From positions 558,001 through 622,000 of the forward strand of contig NZ_JACIHE010000001.1 of NCBI RefSeq assembly GCF_014198245.1: a DNA stretch of 64,000 bases. Reading direction: 5' to 3'. This document shows positions 9,201 to 17,998 of this stretch, one piece after another. Within the stretch, counting starts at the first letter, position 1; each line of letters begins with the position of its first letter. The stretch is from Bradyrhizobium sp. cir1 (GTDB lineage: Bacteria; Pseudomonadota; Alphaproteobacteria; Rhizobiales; Xanthobacteraceae). The notes beneath the pieces were generated by a model. It worked only from the letters and a program-made list of their open reading frames with translations. It had not been told where the DNA came from and made no database searches. A program made the position numbers and the translations under genes.

Positions 9201-9335
9201 TATCTCAACCTCAGGGGTTACAAGGACCTCGAGACCGAGAACCGTCCCAAGAGCTGGACGGGCTGGGTCACTTTCTCGCTCTCGCCGGCGGCGCCGGAGC
9301 CGGCCGTGACAAAACCCGTCGCCCGAAAGTACTGA
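9201..9335 (+). pseudogene. 3' remnant of an SphA/MetA-pathway-type outer-membrane transporter gene
   Basis: The reading frame here gives YLNLRGYKDLETENRPKSW and then TGWVTFSLSPAAPEPA, ending in a stop. This resembles the C-terminal strand of SphA-like outer-membrane channels (the phenol-degradation MetA-pathway family, PF13557), which often accompany aromatic or sulfatase clusters in Bradyrhizobium. Only about 45 codons remain; upstream sequence in this frame has no similarity and no room for a roughly 300-residue protein, so the gene has lost its 5' part. The identification is from recalled family sequence and should be searched. Confidence 0.55.
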
Positions 9336-9357
9336 CGGAGGCGTTGGCGCAATTCCG

Positions 9358-11457
9358 ATGACCGGGGAGAACACCAGCAAGCGCGTCTTTCGCATCGGGT
9401 TCCGGACATCGATCATCACGGTGTTCGTGGGCGCGGTGCTGCTGGTGGGCCTGACCCTGGTCTATCTCAGCTTCGAGCGCGTGACATTGATCACGCGGAC
9501 GGCGGCCAGCAGCTTCATCGAGAAGGTGGCGCAGCTCGGTGCCGATCATGTCGACGAGCAGTTCAAGAACGTCCGCGACAATCTCGACATCCTGTCCGGC
9601 CTGCCGGCGATCCAGGAAGCCGACATCGCGGACAATTCGCGGTTGTACGGCCTGATGGCTGCGATGCTGCGCAACAATCCGCAGCTCTTCAATCTCTATG
9701 TCGGCTATGAGGACGGCTCGTTCATCGAGATGGACGTGATCGACCGCGCCAGGCCGGCGTTCAGGGCCGGCCTGAAGGTCGATGAGGATGCGAAGTTCCG
9801 GCTGGTCGTGATCGCGCGCACGGCTGGCGGCGCCCCGGTCACGCAATATCTGTCCGAAAATCTCATAGAGGTCGCGGAGGTCGCCGGCCCTGCCGACTAC
9901 GACCCACGACAGCGGCCCTGGTATGTCGAGGCGTTCAAGAACGACAAGACACTGCTGACGGGCCCTTACGTCTTCTACGCCACGGGCGAGCCAGGCTACA
10001 CGCTGCGGACGCCGCTGAAGGAGGGCCGCCGCGGCGTCGTCGCCGGCGATATGCTGCTGAACCGGTTCGAGGACATGCTGGCGGAGCAAAAGCTCGGCCA
10101 ATCCGGGCTTGCCTTCCTGTTCAACGATACCGAGCGCATCGTCGGCCATCCCGAGATGAACCGCCTGATGACGGAGGTTCCGGAGCGGCAGGACGACCTG
10201 CCGCAGATCGGCGCGCTCAAGCTGCCCGCACTGGTGCCGATCATCCGCTCCTGGCGCGATGGCGGACCAGCGCAGCAATTCTTCCATGACGACGCGGGCC
10301 GAACCTATATCGCGGCGGTTCACCGGCTCGATACGACCGGCTCGGCCAATGTCCGGCTTGCGATGGCCGCACCGCTCGATGAATTCTATGCCAGGATCAT
10401 CAACGAGCGGCGCACCTTGTTCGCCCTGGCGCTGGCCTTCGTCGGCGCCACACTTCCGTTCGCGTTCTGGCTGGGGTCGCTGATGGCGCAGCCGCTGCGC
10501 AAACTCGTCGAGGAGACCGACGCGATCCAGTGTTTCGACATCGCGGAACGGCCACGCATCCATTCCGTCATCGCCGAGATCGAAGAGCTCGGCCGCTCGG
10601 TCTTCACCATGCGCAGCGTGGTTCGGAGCTTTGCGAGCTTCATCCCGCGCCCGATCGTGCGGCAGCTGATCGAGACCGGCTCCTCGCTTCGCCTCGGCGG
10701 CTCCAGGCGCGAGGTGACGGTGCTGTTCACGGATGTCGCCGACTTCACGGCCAAGACGGAGCGAGCCGACCCGTCGCAGGTGATGATCTATACCTCGCGC
10801 TATTTCGCGGCGCTCTCCGACGAGATCATGCGACACCGGGGCACGATCGACAAATATATCGGCGACGCCGTGATGGCGCTGTGGAATGCGCCCGCGGATG
10901 ACCCTGATCACACCGCCAACGCCTGCCGTGCGGTTCTCGCCTGCCTCGCGGCGAACGAGACCCTCAACAAGGATTTTCGGCGCGAGGGCTGGCCGCCTTA
11001 TGACACACGCTTTGGCCTGCATGTCGGCGATGCCGTGGTCGGCAATGTCGGCTCCAGCGACCGGATGAACTACACCGCGCTCGGCGCCGCCGTGAATCTG
11101 GCCTCTCGGCTGGAAGGCCTCAACAAGAACTACGGGACGCGCGTGCTGGTCAGCTCAGCTGTTCGTGCGCGCGTGGGCCACGCATTCCTGTTCCGCAGCA
11201 TCGACAGCATCACCCCGAAGGGATTTGCCGAGCCGATCGAGGTCAGCGAGCTGCGCGGCGAGCTGGCGCTGGCCGACGACGCCGAGATTGCAATGTGCCG
11301 GCGCTGGGACGAGGTGCTCGCATCCATCGTGCAGGACGGTCCGGTGGAAGCGACCCAGGTCCGGCTCTCCGGATTCCTGCACGACTATCCCAGGGACACG
11401 ATTGCGCTGTTCCATACCCAACGACTCCGGCCCACGGCCCAGGGAGCCGCGGCATGA
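9358..11457 (+). CDS. Membrane-bound class III adenylate cyclase with dCache sensor
   Basis: Makes cAMP from ATP in response to a periplasmic ligand. In 699 residues: TM1 about 15-37; a large periplasmic double-Cache domain to about 345 containing the ligand-pocket signature DPRQRPWYVEA; TM2 about 350-372; a linker/HAMP-like helix; then the class III cyclase domain from about 440. Metal-binding Asp459 (FTDVADFT) and Asp503 (DKYIGDAVMAL), adenine-selecting Lys499 and the NYTALGAAVNLASRLE block near 571 are all present, so it should be catalytically competent and ATP-specific. Its last four bases (ATGA) overlap the start of a solute-binding protein gene, implying translational coupling. A 3' transporter-gene remnant lies just upstream. 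Ligand unknown. Confidence 0.93.
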   Translation: MTGENTSKRVFRIGFRTSIITVFVGAVLLVGLTLVYLSFERVTLITRTAASSFIEKVAQLGADHVDEQFKNVRDNLDILSGLPAIQEADIADNSRLYGLMAAMLRNNPQLFNLYVGYEDGSFIEMDVIDRARPAFRAGLKVDEDAKFRLVVIARTAGGAPVTQYLSENLIEVAEVAGPADYDPRQRPWYVEAFKNDKTLLTGPYVFYATGEPGYTLRTPLKEGRRGVVAGDMLLNRFEDMLAEQKLGQSGLAFLFNDTERIVGHPEMNRLMTEVPERQDDLPQIGALKLPALVPIIRSWRDGGPAQQFFHDDAGRTYIAAVHRLDTTGSANVRLAMAAPLDEFYARIINERRTLFALALAFVGATLPFAFWLGSLMAQPLRKLVEETDAIQCFDIAERPRIHSVIAEIEELGRSVFTMRSVVRSFASFIPRPIVRQLIETGSSLRLGGSRREVTVLFTDVADFTAKTERADPSQVMIYTSRYFAALSDEIMRHRGTIDKYIGDAVMALWNAPADDPDHTANACRAVLACLAANETLNKDFRREGWPPYDTRFGLHVGDAVVGNVGSSDRMNYTALGAAVNLASRLEGLNKNYGTRVLVSSAVRARVGHAFLFRSIDSITPKGFAEPIEVSELRGELALADDAEIAMCRRWDEVLASIVQDGPVEATQVRLSGFLHDYPRDTIALFHTQRLRPTAQGAAA

Positions 11458-12461
11458 GCATTTGCGATCCCGGTCGCCGGCAATTGTTGCGCCGGGGCGC
11501 GGCGCTGGCGGCCGCGTCGGTCGTGCTCGCGGCACCGGCCATTGCGCAGGCCCGCACAAAACCCCGACTCGGCTATCTCCACGTGGTTGCCGTGGACGGG
11601 CACATCTGGACCGGCCTCGATCGCGGCTCGTTCGACCGCGAGGGCATCGATTTCGAGCTGCACGAGTTCAACACCGGCCCCGAAGTCTTCGAGGCGATGA
11701 CGCGCGGAGAGCTCGACGTCGTCTCGGCAGGCGGTGTCATCTCCAATTACCTGGCGCTCGGCCACGGCCGGGGCTTTCTGATCAACGACATCGAGGTCGC
11801 GACCGCGCAGCTCTGGGTCCGGCCGTCGCTCGGAGTAACCAGGCTCACCGATCTCAGGGGCAAGCGGATCGCGACGACCACGAAGACCACGGCGCACATC
11901 TTCCTCGACCGGGCGCTGCGCACCAACAACATCACTCCGTCCGAGGTGGAGATCGTCAATTCGAGCATGCCGGATGCCGTCAAGGCATTCATCGCCGGCG
12001 AGGTGCCGGCCGTCGCGCTCTGGGTGCCGTTCAACGTCGCCGTGCGCGAGGCGCTGCCCGACGCCGTCAAGCTGGTGGATGCCTCTGCCTTCTATCCGCA
12101 ATCCGCCGTGCTCGGCGGATGGGCGGCGCGGATGGATTATTATGCCGGAAACAAGGATGTGCTGAGCCGGATCATCCGTGGCTGGATCGATGCGAACGAC
12201 CACATGGTACGCAACCAGGCAGCCGCTGCGGAAGCGCTCCAGGCTCACTACAAGCGGTCGCGTTCCGCCGATCTCACTGAAGCCTTCAGGGCGCAAAAGC
12301 TCTACTCCGCGCGCGAATGGCGGCGGCTCTATGCGGACGGAACCGTCGCAAGATGGTTGCAACAGGTCAGCGACTTCTTCATGACGGACGCCGGCATCGC
12401 AGATGCCGTCCGCGCGTCGGACTATTTCGATACACAGCTTTACCTGGCGGCGGTCGGATAG
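11454..12461 (+). CDS. Solute-binding protein, SsuA/THI5/NMT1-like, Tat-type signal
   Basis: A 335-residue periplasmic binding protein. The N-terminus has paired arginines and a hydrophobic core ([19 protein letters not shown]) ending near AIAQA, consistent with Tat export. The body follows the nitrate/sulfonate/taurine-binding type: a first lobe with [19 protein letters not shown], a hinge with [18 protein letters not shown], and a second lobe ending in [13 protein letters not shown]. No ABC permease or ATPase gene lies nearby. The start codon overlaps the cyclase stop, so it most likely delivers a ligand to the cyclase sensor domain instead of feeding a transporter; that is inference from gene order. 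Its 3' end overlaps the convergent transpeptidase gene by 22 bases. Confidence 0.87.
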   Translation: MSICDPGRRQLLRRGAALAAASVVLAAPAIAQARTKPRLGYLHVVAVDGHIWTGLDRGSFDREGIDFELHEFNTGPEVFEAMTRGELDVVSAGGVISNYLALGHGRGFLINDIEVATAQLWVRPSLGVTRLTDLRGKRIATTTKTTAHIFLDRALRTNNITPSEVEIVNSSMPDAVKAFIAGEVPAVALWVPFNVAVREALPDAVKLVDASAFYPQSAVLGGWAARMDYYAGNKDVLSRIIRGWIDANDHMVRNQAAAAEALQAHYKRSRSADLTEAFRAQKLYSAREWRRLYADGTVARWLQQVSDFFMTDAGIADAVRASDYFDTQLYLAAVG

Positions 12462-13492
12462 TGATCGTCCACGAACGCGACCGGCGTGCCTTTCGCGAGG
12501 CTGCCGGCGACACGTTCGGCGTCCCAATTGGTGAGACGCACGCAGCCGTGGGATTCCGCCTTGGAGATCTTGTCCGGCGACGGCGTGCCGTGAATGCCGT
12601 AACCTTCGGCGGACAGGTTGATCCACACCGTTCCAACCGGATTGTTCGGACCGGGCTTGATGGTGAAGGGCTTGCGCGACCGGACGCCCTTGAAGTGATA
12701 AGCGGGATTGTAGCGATAGAACGGATTTTTGCTGATCTCGGTGACCTTGAGCGTGCCTGACGGCGACGGCTTGTCCTCGCTTCCCACAGTCGCCGGATAG
12801 AATCCGATCAGCGCATTCGACTTGTCGAACAGCTTGACGGTCTGCCTGACCTTATCGATCTCGACCCTGTCGGCCTTGGCAGGTGCCCCCTCGCCTGAGT
12901 TCGCGGTGTCGACGACGACGATGGTGTCGCCGGCGCGATCAAAACGGCGGCCGGGGTTGAGCGCCGCCAGGAGTTGCTCGCTCATGTGGAATTTCTCGGA
13001 CAGGGCCTCGCGCGGACTGACAAAGCCAAGTTTCGGGATGCCCTTCATGTCCTCCATCTTCGACGGCAATTTGTTCAGGAACGGACCCGCCACGTCCTGT
13101 TCGGTAATGGTGTAGGTCAGCGTCACCGGCCGCTCGTCTGCCCGCAGCGCCTTCCAGACCTCCTCGGTCGGAGTGTCCGAGCCCGGCAACTGCCGGGCTT
13201 CCGCATAGGCGCGCAACGCCTTCTTCGCATTCTCGCCGAATCTGCCGTCGACCTCGCCGGGCGAGAAATGCGCCCGGTCCAGCAGCACCTGCAGCCGCAC
13301 GCCCGCCGGTGTCGGCTTGTCGTTCGAGAGCGTCTTCTTCGAGGGCTCGGCGGACTCGATGGCCGCCTGGTTGATCTCGGCCGCGAACGCGGGTGCTGCT
13401 GCCAGAGCAAGGATCAGAACGATGCAAAATACTCGGGCTTGGTCGGCCGGCCAGGCGCTCATCACCGTCCGTCGCAACACGCCATCGCCCAT
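12440..13492 (-). CDS. L,D-transpeptidase (YkuD) with peptidoglycan-binding domain
   Basis: Cross-links or anchors peptidoglycan in the periplasm by forming 3-3 bonds. In about 350 residues: an export signal ([18 protein letters not shown]), a peptidoglycan-binding type 1 domain ([20 protein letters not shown]), and the YkuD catalytic domain. The active-site motif reads [20 protein letters not shown], with His301, His315 and nucleophile Cys317. The start is uncertain: the ATG at 13492 has GGAG seven bases upstream; ATGs at 13516 and 13462 are in frame. Alphaproteobacteria carry many YkuD paralogues, so the specific role is not assignable. Confidence 0.92.
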   Translation of the reverse strand: MGDGVLRRTVMSAWPADQARVFCIVLILALAAAPAFAAEINQAAIESAEPSKKTLSNDKPTPAGVRLQVLLDRAHFSPGEVDGRFGENAKKALRAYAEARQLPGSDTPTEEVWKALRADERPVTLTYTITEQDVAGPFLNKLPSKMEDMKGIPKLGFVSPREALSEKFHMSEQLLAALNPGRRFDRAGDTIVVVDTANSGEGAPAKADRVEIDKVRQTVKLFDKSNALIGFYPATVGSEDKPSPSGTLKVTEISKNPFYRYNPAYHFKGVRSRKPFTIKPGPNNPVGTVWINLSAEGYGIHGTPSPDKISKAESHGCVRLTNWDAERVAGSLAKGTPVAFVDDHYPTAAR

Positions 13493-13606
13493 GTGCCAGC
13501 TCCGGGATGGAGACATTCACCGGATTGGCAACTCGGCGCGACCGCGGAAGTTTCTCGTTTTTGCCGCGGACGACTGGCAACACATGGCGGAGAGCTTGTC
13601 TGCGGC

Positions 13607-13653
13607 GCATCCTTCGAGACGCTCACCTACGGCGGGCCCTCAGGATGAGGTCG
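13607..13653 (+). repeat. Dispersed intergenic repeat, family A (single unit)
   Basis: The unit begins CATCCTTCGAGACGC and ends GGGCCCTCAGGATGAGG. The same sequence occurs in inverted orientation about 3.2 kb downstream, between tctB and tctC. It contains partial palindromes and lies between two genes, as REP-like elements do. Confidence 0.75.
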
Positions 13654-13670
13654 GGTTTTGGGGCGAGAGA

Positions 13671-14678
13671 TCAGACCCGCATGCGGCGCGCTGCCATCTC
13701 CGCTGCGAGCAGCAGCGCGGCGCGGCTGGCGCCGATCGATGCGATGCCTTGTCCCGCGATGTCGTAGGCGGTGCCGTGTGCGGGCGTGCAGATCGGGAAC
13801 GGGAAACCGCCGAGCATGGTCACGCCGCGATCAAAACCCATCAGCTTCATCGCGATCTGGCCCTGGTCGTGATACATCGTCAGCACGGCGTCGAAGGCAC
13901 CGCCCTTGGCACGCAAGAACACGGTATCGGCCGGAAACGGCCCCTCGGCAGCAATGCCGTCCGCCTGCCCGGCCGCGACCACGGGCGCGATCACATCGAT
14001 CTCCTCGCGACCGAAATTGCCGCCGTCGCCGGCGTGCGGGTTGAGACCGGCGACCGCAATGCGCGGCCGCGCGAAGCCGGCGTTGCGCATGCAGGCATCG
14101 GTCAGCCTGAGCGCACGATGGATGCGTTCGCCGGAGAGGTTTGCAGCGACGTCCTTCAGCGGAATATGCGAGGTGACGCGCGCATTCCAGAGCCGGTCGA
14201 GCACGTTGAATTCGCTCGCGGGAGTCTTGAGGCCGACGACCTCCGCGGAAAACGCGATCTCGTCGTCATACTCGGCGCGGGCGAGCCGCATCGCCTGCTT
14301 GTTGAAGGGGGTGAAGCAGACGGCGTCAACGCGGCCGTCGCGGCCAAGTTCGAGCGCGTGCCGATAATTTGTCAGTGCGAATTTTCCGCCGGCAAGGGTC
14401 GCGGTCTTCGGCTCGACCTCTTGGGGGGCGAGGTGGCGGAGGTCGACAAACAGCGCATCGCCCTGCGCTGCGCGAAGGTCGGCGCCCTGCTCCATCATGG
14501 CCAGGTTCGGCTTGACGCCCGCAACGCGCGCGCCCTCGTCGAAGATGCGGCGGTCTCCGATCACGACGACGCGGCAACTCGCACGGATGCCGTCCTCGAC
14601 GACGAGCTTCGCCGTCAGCTCCGGGCTGATGCCGGCGGGATCTCCCATCGCGAGTGCGATGAGCGGCTTTGCGGTCAT
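13671..14678 (-). CDS. PdxA-family 4-phosphohydroxythreonine dehydrogenase-like protein
   Basis: A 335-residue NAD-dependent metal-requiring dehydrogenase of the PdxA superfamily. Visible family features: ALAMGDPAGISPELTAK at the N-terminus, and the three metal-ligand histidine blocks VTSHIPLKDV, LNPHAGDGG and MYHDQGQIAMK. The ATG overlaps the tctA stop (ATGA), so it is translated with the transporter, not with vitamin B6 genes. That context favours a catabolic PdxA2-like or dihydrodiol/4-phospho-sugar-acid type activity over pyridoxal phosphate synthesis. TphB of terephthalate degradation is one known PdxA relative found beside tripartite carboxylate transporters. No DUF1537 kinase, the usual partner of PdxA2 in threonate use, is seen here. 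Confidence 0.85.
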   Translation of the reverse strand: MTAKPLIALAMGDPAGISPELTAKLVVEDGIRASCRVVVIGDRRIFDEGARVAGVKPNLAMMEQGADLRAAQGDALFVDLRHLAPQEVEPKTATLAGGKFALTNYRHALELGRDGRVDAVCFTPFNKQAMRLARAEYDDEIAFSAEVVGLKTPASEFNVLDRLWNARVTSHIPLKDVAANLSGERIHRALRLTDACMRNAGFARPRIAVAGLNPHAGDGGNFGREEIDVIAPVVAAGQADGIAAEGPFPADTVFLRAKGGAFDAVLTMYHDQGQIAMKLMGFDRGVTMLGGFPFPICTPAHGTAYDIAGQGIASIGASRAALLLAAEMAARRMRV

Positions 14679-16225
14679 ATGATCACCTTTTCTCGAGCTG
14701 TCTCTTGAACAGCCGTCTCGTCGGTGGACGGTGCGGGCTTGCGCCGCAGCCGCGCGAGCTGCAATGCGAGCGGCAGCAGGAGCAGCGCGATGCCGCCTAC
14801 GATCAAGCACGTCACCAGCTTGTTTGCGAAAAAGATGCCCAGGGATCCCTTCGAGAGCAGCATCGACTGCCGGAACGCATCCTCGGCCTTGTCGCCGATG
14901 ACGATCGCGAGCACGAGCGGCGCCAGCGGATAGAACAGCTTCTTGAAGAGATAACCGACGATGCCGAAGCCGAGCATCATGACGACATCGAGATAGGAGT
15001 TCGACACCGAATAGGCGCCGACGACGCAGATGATCACGATCAGCGGCGCGATGACGACGAAGGGAATCCGCATCAACGCGGCAAAGACCGGAACGGTCAG
15101 CAGCACCAGCGCGACGGCAACGATGTTGCCGACATACATCGAGGCGATCAGGCCCCAGACAAAGTCCTTCTGGTCGACGAACAGCATTGGACCGGGATTG
15201 AGGCCCCAGATCATCAGGCCGCCCATCATGACGGCGGCGGTGGCGGAGCCGGGAATGCCGAGCGACAGCATCGGCAGCAGAGCGCTGGTGCCGGCGGCAT
15301 GATCGGCCGTCTCCGGCGAGATGATGCCTTCGACCTCGCCCGTGCCGAAATATCGGCCGCGGCGGGAGAAGCGGCGGGCGATGCCGTAGCTCATGAAGGA
15401 AGCTGCGGTCGGGCCGCCCGGCGTGATCCCCATCCAGCAGCCGATCGCGGCGCTGCGCAGCAGCGCTAGCGCATGGCGCGGCAGGCGGCCGACGGCGCGA
15501 AACACCTCGCGCCAATCGATCTTCGAGGACACGGCGCGGGCATGAAATTCCTCCTCGACCGCGACCAGGAGCTCGCCGATTCCGAACAGGCCCATGACCG
15601 CGACGACGAAGCTCACGCCCTTGACGAGTTCGTCCACCCCCATGGTGAGGCGGACGCTGCCGGAGACGGTGTCGATGCCGATCGCGGCGATGGCAAAGCC
15701 GATCGCGAGCGCCACGACGGTCTTGATCGGCGCCGCGCCGCCCATGCCGACGAAGCTGGCGAAGGCCAGGAAATAGACCGCGAAATATTCCGGCGGCCCG
15801 AAGGCGAGCGCGACCTGTGCCACCCACGATGCGAGGAAGGTGATCAGGATGACGCCGATCAGCGCGCCGAACGCTGCCGAGCCGAAGGCGGTGGCGAGTG
15901 CCGTGGTCGGCCGGCCGTCGCGCGCCATCGGATAGCCGTCGAAGGTGGTCGCGACCGACGATGGCTCGCCCGGAATGTTGAACAGGATCGAGGTCACGGA
16001 GCCGCCGAACAGCGCGCCCCAATACATGCTGGAGAGCAGGATGATCGCCGAGACCGGCTGCATGCCGAAGGTGAGCGGCAGGAGCAGCGACACCCCGTTC
16101 GGCGCGCCCAGCCCCGGCAGCACGCCGACGAGAATGCCGAGCAGCACGCCGACCACCATCATCAGCAGATGCGGCACGGTGACCGCGATGGTGAAGCCGT
16201 GCAGGAGCTCCTGGAGATTTTCCAT
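14675..16225 (-). CDS. tctA: Tripartite tricarboxylate transporter, large permease subunit TctA
   Basis: The large membrane subunit of a TTT-family secondary transporter, 516 residues and about 11-12 hydrophobic segments. Diagnostic stretches are GVLPGLGAPNGVSLLLP near the N-terminus, IPGEPSSVATTFDGYPMA and the internal repeat motif MGITPGGPTAASFMSYG followed by LSLGIPGSATAAVMMGG. It uses a cation gradient and receives substrate from the TctC binding protein. It starts 12 bases after tctB and overlaps the downstream pdxA-like gene by four bases. The substrate class is di/tricarboxylates or aromatic acids; it is not specified by the sequence. Confidence 0.95.
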   Translation of the reverse strand: MENLQELLHGFTIAVTVPHLLMMVVGVLLGILVGVLPGLGAPNGVSLLLPLTFGMQPVSAIILLSSMYWGALFGGSVTSILFNIPGEPSSVATTFDGYPMARDGRPTTALATAFGSAAFGALIGVILITFLASWVAQVALAFGPPEYFAVYFLAFASFVGMGGAAPIKTVVALAIGFAIAAIGIDTVSGSVRLTMGVDELVKGVSFVVAVMGLFGIGELLVAVEEEFHARAVSSKIDWREVFRAVGRLPRHALALLRSAAIGCWMGITPGGPTAASFMSYGIARRFSRRGRYFGTGEVEGIISPETADHAAGTSALLPMLSLGIPGSATAAVMMGGLMIWGLNPGPMLFVDQKDFVWGLIASMYVGNIVAVALVLLTVPVFAALMRIPFVVIAPLIVIICVVGAYSVSNSYLDVVMMLGFGIVGYLFKKLFYPLAPLVLAIVIGDKAEDAFRQSMLLSKGSLGIFFANKLVTCLIVGGIALLLLPLALQLARLRRKPAPSTDETAVQETAREKVII

Positions 16226-16237
16226 CGGCCTCCTCCC

Positions 16238-16720
16238 TCAGAACCCGAGCGCGGATACGAGCGCGCCATGCGGCAGGCTCACCTGGAACATGCGCTCGAA
16301 CACGACGTAGAGCGCGAGCGCTGTGGCCGCCGCCATGGCGAGCGCGCGCGGCACGGATTGGTATCTTGGGATCGCCAGAACCGCGAAGACGTAACCCGCC
16401 GAGGCGAGGTACATGCCGAGCAGCGGAATCGCGGCGACGAAGATCGCAGCCGGCACGAACAGGCCGGCGAGCCGGCGCAGCTCGAGCGGCGTGATCGCGA
16501 TGGGAACGTTCGCGAGCCTCGCCGCCGGCACAACGCCCCGCACCAGATTGTAGAGACTCCCGAGCACGACGATGATTCCGGTCAGGAACGGAAACGTGCC
16601 GGCGTCGACGCCCGCGCTCGACCAGCCGATGCCGTTGTCGAGGCTGGAGACGACGACGGCCACACCGAAGCTGCCGGTGAGGACAGCGGTCGCAAGTTCA
16701 AGCGCGCGGCGCGAGATCAT
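16238..16720 (-). CDS. tctB: Tripartite tricarboxylate transporter, small permease subunit TctB
   Basis: A 160-residue protein with four predicted membrane helices, the size and topology of TctB. The first helix is near residues 8-30; a DAGTFPFLTG stretch follows, as often seen in the family. Sequence conservation in TctB is low, so the call rests mainly on topology and on lying between tctC and tctA. A palindromic repeat pair separates it from tctC. Confidence 0.88.
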   Translation of the reverse strand: MISRRALELATAVLTGSFGVAVVVSSLDNGIGWSSAGVDAGTFPFLTGIIVVLGSLYNLVRGVVPAARLANVPIAITPLELRRLAGLFVPAAIFVAAIPLLGMYLASAGYVFAVLAIPRYQSVPRALAMAAATALALYVVFERMFQVSLPHGALVSALGF

Positions 16721-16789
16721 GGCGTTCTACCTTTGAAGGCCGGGCTGTTGCATGTGACAGCGGTGAGCGTGCCGAACGTGGTCGGCCTG

Positions 16790-16902
16790 CATGGTTCGAG
16801 ACGCCCGCTTGGGCGGGCTCCTCACCATGAGGGTCTGATATCTCGCCGCAACGCACGACCTCATCCTGAGGGCCCGCCGCAGGCGGGCGTCTCGAAGGAT
16901 GG
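16790..16902. repeat. Inverted pair of family A repeats between tctC and tctB
   Basis: Two units face each other: one starting GGTTCGAGACGCCCGC and a second in reverse (GACCTCATCCTGAGGGCC to GGCGGGCGTCTCGAAGGATG). Each has its own short palindrome (GCCCGCTTGGGCGGGC; GCCCGCCGCAGGCGGGC) and the pair can fold into one long hairpin. It occupies most of the 234-base gap directly 3' of the binding-protein gene, on the same transcript as the permease genes. Confidence 0.8.
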
Positions 16903-16954
16903 CCGCAAGCGACCTGCCCGCTACGCTCTGCGCCCTTGAAGGAAGTTACCCGCC

Positions 16955-17947
16955 TCACTTGACGAGCCAGCCCTGCTCGCCTGCGACCTGCTTGACGTGC
17001 TCGAGGTCCTCCTTGATGAACTTGTCGAACTCGGCGCCGGTCAGGAAGGTGTCGACCTGGGAGGTCTTCTCGATGTAGTCCTTCCACTCCGGCGTCGCCT
17101 GCACCTTCTTCATCAGGTCGACATAGAACGCGGCCTGCTCCGGCGTGACCTTGCCGGGCAGCCACACGGTGCGCGGCTGCTCATATTGCTTGATGTCGAG
17201 GCCCTGCTCGACGCAGGTCGGAACGTCGCTCCAGCCCTCGGTCGCGGTGACCTTGGGCCCTTGCGGCAATCGCTTCGGGCTGAACACACAGAGCGGGCGC
17301 TGCGTGCCGCCGCGCCATTGCCCGAGGCTTTCGCTGGGATTGTTGACGTGGGAATCGAGATGGCCGCCGGCGAGCTGCACCGCGGTCTCGGCGCCGCTCT
17401 TGAAGGGGATGTAGGTCAGCTTGACCTTGCCGGCCTTCTCGATCATGCGGGTCAGCACCTCGTCGGTGTCCTTGGACTGCGCACCGCCCATCCTGAATTC
17501 GCCGGATGCTGCCGCCTTCAGATAGTCCCCCGCATTCTTGTAGGGCGCGTCCTGCTTGACCCAGAGCAGGAACTCGTCCTGCGCCATCGCCGCGATCGGG
17601 GTGAGATCGGTGTAATTGAAGGCGACTTTGGAGACGAGCGGCTGCTGCCAGGCATTCGACGTACCGAAGATCACCTTGTAGGGATCGCCGGCGGAGGCCT
17701 TGCCGTAGACATAGCCTTCGGCGCCGCTGCCGCCGCCCTTGTTGACGACGACGATCGGTTGCTCCGTCAGCTTGTGCTTGGTGATGATGTTCTGCACCGC
17801 GCGGGCCAGATTGTCGGTGCCGCCGCCGGGCCCGGCGGTGGCGACGAACTCGATCGGCTTTTGCGGTTGCCAGGCGGCGAACGCCGGCATGGTGCCGGCG
17901 AGCACGGTTACGGCTGCGGAGAACAGAAATGTTGACGTCCGACCCAT
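16955..17947 (-). CDS. tctC: Tripartite tricarboxylate transporter substrate-binding protein TctC
   Basis: Periplasmic binding protein of 330 residues with a Sec signal (FLFSAAVTVLAGTMPAFA). The Bug/TctC signature WQPQKPIEFVATAGPGGGTD follows, and the family's NNPSESLGQWRGG and later AEGWSDVPT-like blocks are present. GGAGG lies seven bases before the ATG. It is the first transporter gene in the operon, after the CoA-transferase gene, and is separated from tctB by the repeat pair. Bug proteins bind varied carboxylates, so ligand identity is open. Confidence 0.94.
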   Translation of the reverse strand: MGRTSTFLFSAAVTVLAGTMPAFAAWQPQKPIEFVATAGPGGGTDNLARAVQNIITKHKLTEQPIVVVNKGGGSGAEGYVYGKASAGDPYKVIFGTSNAWQQPLVSKVAFNYTDLTPIAAMAQDEFLLWVKQDAPYKNAGDYLKAAASGEFRMGGAQSKDTDEVLTRMIEKAGKVKLTYIPFKSGAETAVQLAGGHLDSHVNNPSESLGQWRGGTQRPLCVFSPKRLPQGPKVTATEGWSDVPTCVEQGLDIKQYEQPRTVWLPGKVTPEQAAFYVDLMKKVQATPEWKDYIEKTSQVDTFLTGAEFDKFIKEDLEHVKQVAGEQGWLVK

Positions 17948-17998
17948 GATTTCCTCCAGCTGATTTTTGTCTTTTGTTCTTGTTGTATCGACGTCCGG

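Noticed and set aside
15473..16939. 488-codon plus-strand frame opposite tctA/tctB
   Set aside because: Mostly charged low-complexity translation; no family pattern, and it opposes two clear transporter genes.
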